Position numbers and translations under genes: made by a program. A stretch of DNA of 64,000 nucleotides from Colwellia sp. Lineage in GTDB: Bacteria; Pseudomonadota; Gammaproteobacteria; Enterobacterales; Alteromonadaceae. Under the pieces are notes generated by a model, which worked only from the letters and a program-made list of their open reading frames with translations, was not told the origin of the DNA and did no database searches. Below, piece after piece: positions 44,663-53,162 of this stretch (position 1 is the stretch's first letter; each line of letters begins with the position of its first letter). Location: positions 72,346 through 136,345 of the forward strand of contig JAHDIK010000005.1 of NCBI GenBank assembly GCA_020630795.1, in the 5' to 3' direction.

Positions 44663-45766
44663 ATGAAATTCAATCGTGCTGTAATTAAAGTTGGAAGTGC
44701 GCTTATTGCACCAGATAATAATGGCTGTAGTGGTAAGTATATACTTGCTATTGCTCGTTTTATTACCGAGTGTCAGAAAGCGGGAAAAGAAATTATTTTA
44801 GTATCATCTGGTAGCGTAGCTGCTGGGCGTCAACTTATTCAACACGGCTCTCCCAACCCCTCTATCCCCACAAAGCAAGCAATGGCTTCGGTCGGACAAT
44901 TAAAAATGATGGCCAATTGGCAACGATTTTTTGATGTGCCATGCAGTCAATTGCTTATCACGCACGGTGATCTAAAAGATAGAGAACGTTACATCAATAT
45001 TAAAAATACTTTACGTATTTTGCTTGAAAACAACGTAATACCTATCGTGAATGAAAACGATACGGTTGCAACCGACGAACTAAAAGTTGGTGATAATGAT
45101 AATTTAGCCGCGCTGGTTGCATTAGTGAGCGAAGCTGACAGCCTGTTTATTTTTAGTGATATAAACGGGGTTTATGATGCTGACCCTCGAAGCAATCCAG
45201 ATGCTAAATTGATACCGGAAATTCAATCAATTACGCCAGAAATATATGCCATGGCGGGTAGCACGAATAATCACATCGCTACAGGAGGCATGAAAACCAA
45301 AATTCAGGCAGCAGAAAAAGCGGTTGAGAATGGTATTAACACGTATATTTTGAATGGTAGTGATAGCCAAGTATTTGAAAAATTACTTAAAGGTGAAAAC
45401 CCTGGTACGCACTTCTTTGCGAGCACAGAGTTTACGAAAGCTAAAAAGCATTGGCTAAAACATACGTTGAAAAGTAACGGCAAAGTATTTTTAGACAAAG
45501 GTGCTATAAACGCGGTTGTAAACAGTGGAGCGTCGTTGTTACCTTCAGGAATTAAAGCCTTATTAGGAGACTTTAATGCAGGCGATTCGGTCGAACTTAT
45601 TGATCATGATTCAAAGCAAGTTATCGCTAAAGGCATATGTCAATACAGTTCTAATGATTTAACACGAATACAAGGTAAAAATAGCGACCAAATTCAACGT
45701 ATATTAGGTTTCTGTCCAAGTAAAGTTATCATCCATCGAGACGACATGGTTGTTATAGCTACATAA
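44663..45766 (+). CDS. proB: Glutamate 5-kinase
   Basis: ProB phosphorylates glutamate in the first step of proline synthesis. The 367-residue protein has the amino-acid kinase domain (VIKVGSALIA, LVSSGSVAAGR, ENDTVATDELKVGDNDNLAA, FSDINGVYDADP, ATGGMKTKIQAAEKA) and a C-terminal PUA domain (about 280-360), as in E. coli. It is followed by proA after 22 bases, so the two share a transcript. Confidence 0.97.
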   Translation: MKFNRAVIKVGSALIAPDNNGCSGKYILAIARFITECQKAGKEIILVSSGSVAAGRQLIQHGSPNPSIPTKQAMASVGQLKMMANWQRFFDVPCSQLLITHGDLKDRERYINIKNTLRILLENNVIPIVNENDTVATDELKVGDNDNLAALVALVSEADSLFIFSDINGVYDADPRSNPDAKLIPEIQSITPEIYAMAGSTNNHIATGGMKTKIQAAEKAVENGINTYILNGSDSQVFEKLLKGENPGTHFFASTEFTKAKKHWLKHTLKSNGKVFLDKGAINAVVNSGASLLPSGIKALLGDFNAGDSVELIDHDSKQVIAKGICQYSSNDLTRIQGKNSDQIQRILGFCPSKVIIHRDDMVVIAT

Positions 45767-45788
45767 TTTCTAATTTTGAGTAAGTTTT

Positions 45789-47048
45789 ATGAATTCATCA
45801 ACATTTAATATGAACCAAATGGCAGCTAATGCAAAAGTTGCTAGTAGAGTTGTAGCGCAATTAACAACCACACAAAAAAATCAACTGCTCACCGCTATTG
45901 CCGCTGAAATTGAAAGTAACAGCGCAGTTATTATTGAAGAAAATAAGAAAGATATTGAAGCCGGTAGAAGTAAAGGCTTAAGTGAAGCCATGCTTGACCG
46001 CTTATTACTTACACCACAACGAATAATAGATATTGCTGACGCGATTAGAGAAATTGTCACCTTGCAAGATCCTGTAGGCGATATTAGTAATTTGTCACTT
46101 AGACCCAATGGAATGCAAGTAGGTAAAATGCGTATTCCTTTAGGTGTAATATCTATGATTTATGAAGCACGACCTAACGTCACTGCGGAGTCAGCAGCGT
46201 TATGCATTAAGTCAGGTAATGCAGTTATATTGCGTGGCGGCTCAGAGGCTATTCACAGTAACCTTGCATTAGCCAATTGCTTGCACAAAACCATAGAGAA
46301 TAATGGGATCGATAAGAATATTGTGTCTGTCATTCCAGACACAAGCAGAGAAGTTATTGAGCAATTATTAAAGCAAAAAGATTCTATTGATTTGGTTATT
46401 CCACGTGGTGGCGAAGGTCTTATCCGGTATGTTACAGAGAATAGCCAAATACCAGTTATTCAACATTTTAAAGGTGTTTGTCATTTATTCATTGATAAAC
46501 ATGCCGATTACACTAAAGCGATCAACATTCTCGTAAATGGTAAAACACAACGCCCAAGTGCTTGTAACGCAATTGAAACTGTTTTAGTACACAAGGCAAT
46601 TGCTGAAGAATTTTTACCTTTAGCTGCCGAGGCTTTAAAACCAGCAAGTGTGAAAATACACGCATGTGAAAATAGTCTTCCATTTTTTGAGCAAGCTGAA
46701 TTAGCAACTACGGAAGATTTTCACGCTGAATATCTAGCTCAAGAAGTAGCAATAAAAATTGTTGAAGGCTTTGATTCTGCAATATCGCATATTAATGAAT
46801 TTACGTCTGACCATACTGAAGTGATTGTTAGTCAAGATATTAGTCGTAGCCAGCAATTTATTAAGCAGATAAATTCGTCGGTTGTTATGGTAAATGCCTC
46901 TTCACGTTTTTCTGATGGTGGTCAGCTGGGGTTAGGTTCTGAAATTGGTATTTCAACCAGTAAATTACACGCCTATGGCCCAATGGGGCTTAGTTCACTA
47001 ACCACTGAAAAGTTTGTTGTGTATGGTGATGGACAAGTAAGAGATTAG
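45789..47048 (+). CDS. proA: Glutamate-5-semialdehyde dehydrogenase
   Basis: ProA reduces glutamyl-5-phosphate to the semialdehyde, using NADPH, after ProB. The 419-residue protein shows IPLGVISMIYEARPNVT, LRGGSEAIHSN and the active-site cysteine in RPSACNAIETVLVH, plus LGLGSEIGISTSKLHAYGP near the end. Length matches the family. Confidence 0.97.
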   Translation: MNSSTFNMNQMAANAKVASRVVAQLTTTQKNQLLTAIAAEIESNSAVIIEENKKDIEAGRSKGLSEAMLDRLLLTPQRIIDIADAIREIVTLQDPVGDISNLSLRPNGMQVGKMRIPLGVISMIYEARPNVTAESAALCIKSGNAVILRGGSEAIHSNLALANCLHKTIENNGIDKNIVSVIPDTSREVIEQLLKQKDSIDLVIPRGGEGLIRYVTENSQIPVIQHFKGVCHLFIDKHADYTKAINILVNGKTQRPSACNAIETVLVHKAIAEEFLPLAAEALKPASVKIHACENSLPFFEQAELATTEDFHAEYLAQEVAIKIVEGFDSAISHINEFTSDHTEVIVSQDISRSQQFIKQINSSVVMVNASSRFSDGGQLGLGSEIGISTSKLHAYGPMGLSSLTTEKFVVYGDGQVRD

Positions 47049-47260
47049 TTAAATTGCATTGAGGTTTTCAGATAAGTATGCGCTTAGTTACGTTACTATT
47101 TTTGTGTTGTAGCGTAACGATCTCTAGTCTGGATTTATTTTGACAATTTTAATTCGTCCAAACAAAGCATTTGCTTGTTTCTCTTCCAATTGTACGGATG
47201 AAATAGAGAGTACAACGCGTAATCCCTATTTTAATCCAGTATGATATATCTGTAGTTTTG

Positions 47261-47578
47261 TTATTCCGCTATATATGAACAACAATAATCAACCAAGGTT
47301 ATTGCTTTAATCTCGAATGACGAGTTAGCCGGTACTTCGAAAGATTCTCCGCCTTTTATTGTTCGCCATTGCGTTTCACCTGGTAGTAATATTTCACAGT
47401 CACCCGCGATGATTTCCATTAACTCTTTTTCTTCCGTTCCGAATTTGTAATCTCCAGCGGCCATTATGCCTAATGTCTTAAAGCTACCATCGGCAAATGT
47501 AATTTTTCTACTGGTTACTTTACCGTCGAAATATACATTGGCTGCTTTAGTTACGGTTACGTTGTTAAATTCAGTCAT
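47261..47578 (-). CDS. ppnP: Pyrimidine/purine nucleoside phosphorylase PpnP (DUF1255, cupin)
   Basis: PpnP splits nucleosides with phosphate into a base and ribose 1-phosphate. The 105-residue single-domain cupin aligns with E. coli YaiE/PpnP: FNNVTVTKAANVYFDGKVTS, TLGIMAAGDYKFGTEEKELM, GDCEILLPGETQW and FEVPANSSFEI. It is about ten residues longer at the C-terminus (VDYCCSYIAE). It lies 48 bases after the TSUP permease gene on the same strand. Confidence 0.93.
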   Translation of the reverse strand: MTEFNNVTVTKAANVYFDGKVTSRKITFADGSFKTLGIMAAGDYKFGTEEKELMEIIAGDCEILLPGETQWRTIKGGESFEVPANSSFEIKAITLVDYCCSYIAE

Positions 47579-47626
47579 AGTGTTCTCTTTTTCTATCTAA
47601 AGTTAATCATTGTTAAAATCTAGAGG

Positions 47627-48388
47627 TTATAAAAATAATGCGGCTAAACTGGCGACAATTGTCATTAAAAGCACCATTATTTTGAGTGTTTTTGGTTGAA
47701 TGTTTACTGAAAAGCGCACTGAAATCATTGCGCCTAAAATGCTGCCTATTGCGAGGTATATTCCTGCCATCCATGCGATTTGGTCACGAAATATAAAAAC
47801 AATTAATGCTATTGAAGTAAAAATGAGGGTTGCGACAATTTTTAGTACATTCGCTTTCAGAAGGTCATGGTTTAATACACCCACAAAAACAGCAATAAGT
47901 ACAAACCCAACGCCTGCCTGAACAAATCCTCCATAAAAACCAGCCATGAAGGTTGCGAAAAAACCCCATTTATTACTAAAGCAGCTCAATGGCGTACTGT
48001 TTGAATCTGCTGAATCGTCGCTTTTAAGGACTACCCAAAAAGAAACGCAGATCATTGTTGCGAGTAATAGAGGTTTTAAAATATCTACTTGTAAGTACGA
48101 TGCGATGAGTGCTCCAACAAGACCGCCTAACACCATAGGTAAAAACATATCCTTGGTAGCATGGCCATCAAGTTTTCCATGGGCATGGTAACCACGTGTT
48201 GCGGTAAGTGACTGCATAAATACAGCTACGCGATTCGTAGCATTAGCAACGTCTGCAGGCAATCCAACCATCATTAATGCAGGAAGTGATAAATTTGACC
48301 CACCACCAGCGAAGGTATTGATACCACCAGCGATAAAACCAATGAGTATGAGCATCGCAGCTTGAACAAAATCAACCGTATCTATCAT
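47627..48388 (-). CDS. TSUP-family permease (TauE/SafE)
   Basis: The 253-residue membrane protein has about eight spans and the family marks GFIAGGINTFAGGGSNLSLP and GFYGGFVQAGVGFVLIAVF. TSUP proteins export or import sulfite, sulfoacetate or other small organosulfur or carbonyl compounds; the substrate cannot be read here. It is downstream of ilvC on the same strand but a strong terminator separates them. Confidence 0.9.
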   Translation of the reverse strand: MIDTVDFVQAAMLILIGFIAGGINTFAGGGSNLSLPALMMVGLPADVANATNRVAVFMQSLTATRGYHAHGKLDGHATKDMFLPMVLGGLVGALIASYLQVDILKPLLLATMICVSFWVVLKSDDSADSNSTPLSCFSNKWGFFATFMAGFYGGFVQAGVGFVLIAVFVGVLNHDLLKANVLKIVATLIFTSIALIVFIFRDQIAWMAGIYLAIGSILGAMISVRFSVNIQPKTLKIMVLLMTIVASLAALFL

Positions 48389-48490
48389 GACGTTTTCTCA
48401 ATTGTGATGTATTAAATAATGCTTATTCGACTTGAGATTTATTCGCCGAAACGCATGGTATTATCTATTAAAAAGCGGTGAATAAAAGAT

Positions 48491-48527
48491 AAAAAAAACG
48501 GTATTGGCTCCAGAAACCAATACCGCT
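48491..48527 (-). terminator. Rho-independent terminator of ilvC
   Basis: On the minus strand CGGTATTGG (48525-48517) pairs with CCAATACCG (48507-48499) around a 9-base loop and is followed by eight Ts (48498-48491). It lies 32 bases past the ilvC stop. Confidence 0.93.
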
Positions 48528-48558
48528 ATTTTGCAATTAGCAAAAAACTCTTTTCAAA

Positions 48559-50043
48559 TTATTGATTAGATTCAACGATTTGTTTCATATCAGTCATGTA
48601 ACCACGTAATTCTTTACCAATTGACTCTACGCCATGGCTTCGAATTGCTTCGTTAACTTCGATTAAACGAGCGTTATCAACACCGTTAGATTTATCTTTA
48701 AGGCCTTCACCTAAGTCTTCTAATGTTAACTTGCTTGCGAAATCTTCTAATAATGGAACAGCTGCGTGAGCAAATAAGTAGTTACCGTACTCAGCTGTAT
48801 CTGAAATTACTACGTTCATTTCATATAACATGTTACGTGCAATAGTATTTGCGATTAATGGTGTTTCATGAAGTGATTCGTAGTATGCAGAAGCATTGAT
48901 AATGCCTGAATCAACCATCGCATCAAATGCTAATTCAACACCAGCTTTAACCATTGCTACAACGAATATACCTTTGTCGTAGTATTCTTGTTCAGAAATT
49001 TCAGTGTCACACTCAGGAGCTTGCTCAAATGAAGTTTCAGCTGTTTCTTCACGCCATTTTAATAAGTTAGCGTCGCCATTTGCCCAATCTTCCATCATGC
49101 CAGAAGAGAAACGACCTTCAATAATGTCGTCCATGTGCTTTTGGAATAATGGACGTAAAATTTCTTTTAACTCTAAAGACATATCAAACGCTTTGATTTT
49201 AGCTGGGTTTGATAAACGGTCCATCATGTTAGTGATACCGCCGTATTTTAAGCCTTCAGTTACACCTTCAATGCCGTACTGTAGTAATTTACGTGCGTAA
49301 CCAGAATCAACACCATTCGCCACTAATTGTTTGTGGCCTAAAATTGCAGCTGTTTGCAACATACCACAAAGAATTGTTTGCTCGCCCATTAAGTCAGACT
49401 TAACTTCTGCGATGAATGACGATTGTAAAACACCCGCTCTATCGCCACCAGTAGCTGAAGCGTATGCTTTAGCGATAGCCCAACCGTTACCTTGCGGATC
49501 ATTTTCTGGGTGAACAGCAATAAGTGTTGGAACACCAAAACCACGCTTGTATTCTTCACGTACTTCAGTACCTGGACACTTAGGAGCAACCATTACAACA
49601 GTAATGTCTTTACGAATTTGCATACCTTCTTCAACAATGTTGAAGCCATGAGAATATGCTAATGAAGAACCTTCTTTCATAAGCGGCATTACAGCTGACA
49701 CTGCTGAAGTATGCTGCTTGTCAGGAGTAAGGTTTAATACTAAGTCAGCTGTTGGAATTAATTCGTCGTATGTACCAACAGTAAAACCGTTTTCTGTAGC
49801 CCATTCCCATGATTGACGTTTCTCAGCGATAGCTGCTTCACGTAATGCATAAGAAATATTAAGGCCTGAATCGCGCATGTTTAAACCTTGGTTTAAACCT
49901 TGAGCACCACAACCAACAATAACAATGTTCCAACCTTTTAAAAAGTTACAACCGTCAGCGAATTCTTCACGCTTCATGAAACGACATTGGCCCAGTTGTT
50001 CCAATTTTTCACGTAAGCTTAAAGTATTAAAGTAGTTAGCCAT
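48559..50043 (-). CDS. ilvC: Ketol-acid reductoisomerase (class II, long form)
   Basis: IlvC converts acetolactate or acetohydroxybutyrate to dihydroxy acids with NADPH and magnesium, the second step of valine and isoleucine synthesis. The 494-residue length marks the class II enzyme with a duplicated C-terminal domain, as in E. coli. Motifs are [20 protein letters not shown] (NADPH site), [19 protein letters not shown] and [14 protein letters not shown] (metal ligands). It is divergent from its activator gene ilvY, as in E. coli, and has its own terminator. Confidence 0.97.
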   Translation of the reverse strand: MANYFNTLSLREKLEQLGQCRFMKREEFADGCNFLKGWNIVIVGCGAQGLNQGLNMRDSGLNISYALREAAIAEKRQSWEWATENGFTVGTYDELIPTADLVLNLTPDKQHTSAVSAVMPLMKEGSSLAYSHGFNIVEEGMQIRKDITVVMVAPKCPGTEVREEYKRGFGVPTLIAVHPENDPQGNGWAIAKAYASATGGDRAGVLQSSFIAEVKSDLMGEQTILCGMLQTAAILGHKQLVANGVDSGYARKLLQYGIEGVTEGLKYGGITNMMDRLSNPAKIKAFDMSLELKEILRPLFQKHMDDIIEGRFSSGMMEDWANGDANLLKWREETAETSFEQAPECDTEISEQEYYDKGIFVVAMVKAGVELAFDAMVDSGIINASAYYESLHETPLIANTIARNMLYEMNVVISDTAEYGNYLFAHAAVPLLEDFASKLTLEDLGEGLKDKSNGVDNARLIEVNEAIRSHGVESIGKELRGYMTDMKQIVESNQ

Positions 50044-50111
50044 TTTTGCTCTCCTAATCGAAAAACATTGAGTATTTCCGATTAATTTATCAATTAATTT
50101 CAGGGTAAATT

Positions 50112-50207
50112 GTCAGAAATATCTGACGATGACTTGATATTAATTCATGACGAGTATTGCTTAAAGTGATATATTTACATCGCTACGTTGCGTTTTATGC
50201 AATATTC
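50112..50207. promoter_or_regulatory. Candidate IlvY operator region between ilvC and ilvY
   Basis: The 190-base divergent gap holds several dyads. GTCAGA-aata-TCTGAC lies at 50112-50127. TTGCG-ttttA-TGCAA (50188-50202) is a LysR-type T-N11-A dyad with one mismatch. GAGTATTGC (50152-50160) and GCAATATTC (50199-50207) are inverted arms with one mismatch. IlvY of E. coli binds tandem operators in the same gap and needs acetolactate or acetohydroxybutyrate to activate ilvC. Which dyad is used here is inferred. Confidence 0.5.
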
Positions 50208-50233
50208 TTGGCGATGAATCACGTGGAGATAAA

Positions 50234-51124
50234 ATGATGGACATAAAATCACTAAAAATGTTTAGCCATCTTGCTAAGGGGCTACATTTTGGTAAAACGG
50301 CAGAAGCTTTTCACGTGAGCCCTTCTACGTTAAGTCGATCTATTCAGCGTATCGAGACTGAGGTTGGTTGCCCTGTGCTTCATAGAGACAATCGTACCGT
50401 TGTGCTTACCGATGCTGGAAAGCAATTACAGCAATATGCTGAGCAGCAAATAGAGCAGTGGCAGTTACTCACCTTGTCGTTAGAAAAAAAACAAGCTGTG
50501 CTCAAAGGTAAGCTTCATATTTATTGCTCGGTAACTGCGGCATATAGCCACTTACCGGCTTTGTTAGATCGGTTTAGGCAACAAAATCCATTGGTTGAAA
50601 TTATGCTGACCACTGGTGACGCGGCCGATGCATTTGAGCAAGTTGAACATCAATCGGTTGATTTAGCGATTGCGGCAAAACCTGAACATGTAGCGAGAAC
50701 GTTTCATTTTCATGAGTTGGCGCAAATTCCATTAGCCGTGATTGCACCCACAATGGTGTGTGGAGTTCAGCAACTACTTCAAGAAAAAGTACTGTCTTGG
50801 TCAAAAATTCCTATTATTTTGCCAGAGCATGGGCCCGCAAGAAAAAGATTTGAATATTGGTATCGCAAAAAGCAACAAGGTAAGCCGAATATATACGCGA
50901 CAGTTTCTGGACACGAAGCCTTGGTGAGTATGGTTGCGCTTGGATGTGGTGTGGGTATTGTGCCACAAGTTGTTGTGGAAAATAGTCCCGTGAAAGATAG
51001 GGTTCAATACCTGCCGAATGTTGGAGATATTGAACCTTTTGAACTAGGGGTTTGTTGTTTAAATCAAAACAAAGAACAACCGCTGGTTAAAGCGTTTTTT
51101 GATTCGATAGAAGCAAAACGTTAA
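50234..51124 (+). CDS. ilvY: LysR-family activator IlvY
   Basis: The 296-residue regulator has an N-terminal winged helix (FHVSPSTLSRSIQRIETEVG) and a LysR substrate-binding domain. It aligns well with E. coli IlvY, including HIYCSVTAAYSHLPALLDRF, TTGDAADAFEQV and GHEALVSMVALGCGVGIVPQ. It controls ilvC in response to the acetohydroxy acid substrates. Two ATG codons start the gene (50234 and 50237). Its stop overlaps that of the convergent yifB gene, so there is no room between them. Confidence 0.95.
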   Translation: MMDIKSLKMFSHLAKGLHFGKTAEAFHVSPSTLSRSIQRIETEVGCPVLHRDNRTVVLTDAGKQLQQYAEQQIEQWQLLTLSLEKKQAVLKGKLHIYCSVTAAYSHLPALLDRFRQQNPLVEIMLTTGDAADAFEQVEHQSVDLAIAAKPEHVARTFHFHELAQIPLAVIAPTMVCGVQQLLQEKVLSWSKIPIILPEHGPARKRFEYWYRKKQQGKPNIYATVSGHEALVSMVALGCGVGIVPQVVVENSPVKDRVQYLPNVGDIEPFELGVCCLNQNKEQPLVKAFFDSIEAKR

Positions 51125-52644
51125 ACCGCTACGGCACGAGTTAAGTGCCGTAGAATCCTATCCATCGCACGGTATGAAAGCGCTTCTGTAAGATGAGAAT
51201 GGTTAATATTATCTTTGTTGTCCATATCTGCAAGGGTACGAGAAATTTTCAAAATTTTGTGGTGAACACGGGTAGACAATCCCAGTTTTTCAACCGCGTT
51301 TTCTAGAAAATCATTGTCTTTTAAACTTAATCTACAGTGTTTTCTTAAGTCAGCACTTGTTAAATGCGCGTTGGCTGTACCTTGCCTTTTGAGTTGGCGA
51401 TCTCTGCATGCTTCCACACGAGCTCTTACCATTTCGCTGCTTTCAGCTTTTTGTTGTTCTTGTGCCCATAAACCTTTTGGTAAGCGAGTGACTTCAATTT
51501 GAATGTCAATGCGGTCTAAAAACGGCCCAGATAATCTATTCAAATACCGCAAAACTTGTTCAGGTGTACTACGATTGTCGTTGTAAAAACCTGTTGGGCT
51601 TGGGTTCATCGCCGCAATCAATTGAAAGTTTGCTGGAAAGGTTTGCTTGGTCATGGCTCTGGAAATGGTAACCTCTCCTGACTCCATGGGCTCGCGCAGT
51701 ACGTCGAGTACCTTTCTTTCAAATTCTGGAAGTTCATCCAAGAACAATACACCGTTATGCGCTAACGATATTTCACCTGGCTTTGGTTGACTGCCTCCAC
51801 CAACAAGTGCTGGCGCAGAAGCGGTATGGTGAGGCGCTCGAAAAGGTCTTGTTAACCATGACGAGGCATCTATAGCTTGGTGGCAAATAGACTGTATTGA
51901 CGCCGATTCCAATGCTTCTTGCTCGGTCATGGCGGGTAAAATACCGGGAAGTCGGCTCGCTAGCATTGTTTTTCCCGTACCAGGTGGACCAACAAATAAG
52001 AGATTATGGGCACCGCTTGCCGATATTTCTAATGCTCTTTTTGCCATGGGTTGTCCAACAACATCTGCCATGTCGAGTGCAGGTAACAGATGTTGATGCT
52101 CCATTATTTTCTCTTCAACGAATGGTAATGGTTGTTGGCGAGCAAAATGGGCGAATAATTGAGATAGGTGATCTACCGCGTGAATTTTAGCTTGTTTGAC
52201 CCAGCTAGCCTGCTCGGCGTTACGAGATGGAATGATTAACGTTCGATTACTTTTTGTGCTTGCAATTGCCATAGGGATTTCACCCACGATGGCGCGTAGC
52301 TCACCTGACAAAGATAACTCACCAGCAAATTCATATTCAGAGAGATTAATCGACGGTAATTGTTCAGAAGCTGCGAGTATGCCCACAGCAATGGGTAAAT
52401 CAAACCTACCGCCTTCTTTAGGTAAATCGGCTGGAGCTAAATTGATCGTGATGCGTTTTGCAGGAAATTCATAGCCGCAGTTGATAATAGCGCTTCTAAC
52501 ACGGTCTTTTGATTCTCGAACAGTGGTTTCTGGTAAACCGACGATGTTGAAGGCAGGTAACCCGTTGGCTAAGTGAACTTCAACGGAAACAAGGGGAGAC
52601 TCAAGTCCTACACGAGCGCGACTGTAGATACAGGCAAGCGACAT
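51121..52644 (-). CDS. yifB: YifB/ComM-like AAA+ ATPase (magnesium-chelatase-like)
   Basis: The 507-residue protein has an N-terminal ChlI domain (about 20-140), a central AAA+ domain with Walker A GPPGTGKTMLASRLPG (about 218-233) and Walker B VLFLDELPEF, and a C-terminal magnesium-chelatase-like lid. YifB is the ComM homologue, a branch-migration helicase that helps integrate foreign DNA in transformable Vibrio and Haemophilus. It is divergent from the ilvLGMEDA operon, as in E. coli. Confidence 0.95.
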   Translation of the reverse strand: MSLACIYSRARVGLESPLVSVEVHLANGLPAFNIVGLPETTVRESKDRVRSAIINCGYEFPAKRITINLAPADLPKEGGRFDLPIAVGILAASEQLPSINLSEYEFAGELSLSGELRAIVGEIPMAIASTKSNRTLIIPSRNAEQASWVKQAKIHAVDHLSQLFAHFARQQPLPFVEEKIMEHQHLLPALDMADVVGQPMAKRALEISASGAHNLLFVGPPGTGKTMLASRLPGILPAMTEQEALESASIQSICHQAIDASSWLTRPFRAPHHTASAPALVGGGSQPKPGEISLAHNGVLFLDELPEFERKVLDVLREPMESGEVTISRAMTKQTFPANFQLIAAMNPSPTGFYNDNRSTPEQVLRYLNRLSGPFLDRIDIQIEVTRLPKGLWAQEQQKAESSEMVRARVEACRDRQLKRQGTANAHLTSADLRKHCRLSLKDNDFLENAVEKLGLSTRVHHKILKISRTLADMDNKDNINHSHLTEALSYRAMDRILRHLTRAVAV

Positions 52645-52865
52645 AATAAAATTCCTTTTTATTTCTATTCCTAATCATTAGTTTAGCTTGTTCTAAAAAG
52701 AACTACCAATAACAGTTTAATAATTAAGCATATTTATACCTTTTAGTGATAATACTAAAGGCTAATATAACGAATAGCTGTGTGAGTAGACTAAAAAACT
52801 CTAATAAAAAAGCTTGCTCAAACTATTAGAGCTATGGTACTAATTTAAATAGGCTGCTTTACCGC

Positions 52866-52871
52866 TATAAT
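52866..52871 (+). promoter_or_regulatory. -10 element of the ilvLGMEDA promoter
   Basis: A perfect TATAAT lies 22 bases before the ilvL start codon. No good TTGACA is visible 16-18 bases upstream, so the -35 part is weak or needs an activator. The position fits a short leader in front of ilvL. Confidence 0.5.
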
Positions 52872-52893
52872 TTTTCAGAAATATTAAATAAAT

Positions 52894-52974
52894 ATGCAAA
52901 CATTAAACTCAGTGATTATTAACCTTCTCGTCGTGGTGATTATTAAATCATCGCAAGGGTTTTCGTTGAGCTAA
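52894..52974 (+). CDS. ilvL: IlvL leader peptide (attenuation peptide of the ilv operon)
   Basis: A 26-residue peptide begins at ATG 52894 and ends at TAA 52972-52974. Twelve of its residues are Ile, Leu or Val, with the run LLVVVII in the middle (codons 11-17) and VII at codons 7-9. This is the classic leader that senses charged branched-chain tRNAs. It stands directly before a terminator-like hairpin and ilvG, as in enteric bacteria. An 11-base direct repeat GTGATTATTAA occurs inside it (52912 and 52936). Confidence 0.9.
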   Translation: MQTLNSVIINLLVVVIIKSSQGFSLS

Positions 52975-52997
52975 AGTAAAGCAACATACAGATACGC

Positions 52998-53033
52998 AGA
53001 CCCTCGCTTCGAAAGAACCGGGGGTCTTATCGT
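52998..53033 (+). terminator. ilv attenuator terminator hairpin
   Basis: AGACCCTCG (52998-53006) pairs with CGGGGGTCT (53019-53027) over 9 positions including one wobble, around a 12-base loop, 23 bases after the ilvL stop. The tail TATCGTTT is T-rich but not a clean run. An antiterminator can form instead: AGGGTTT (52956-52962, in the end of ilvL) pairs with AGACCCT (52998-53004). A ribosome stalled on the Ile/Leu/Val codons would favour the antiterminator. Confidence 0.8.
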
Positions 53034-53162
53034 TTAAAGGGTATTCAAAATGTGAATATAGATTCAAACGGTATCAAAACGTAATTATTACCTAAAACTG
53101 ACAATGGAGAATACTGTTCTAATTTTTCAATAATGAATAAATTTTGAATAGTTTTAAAAAAC

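Noticed and set aside
47077-47142. A 21-codon frame with a signal-peptide-like sequence after proA
   Set aside because: It ends after a hydrophobic stretch with no mature protein and has no good ribosome site. It might be the remnant of a lost secreted protein, but nothing supports that.
52645-52865. Short inverted repeats between yifB and ilvL (for example CTCTAATA at 52799 and TATTAGAG at 52824)
   Set aside because: They are AT-rich and short, without a T-run or a named motif. Kept out of the feature list because chance is a fair explanation.
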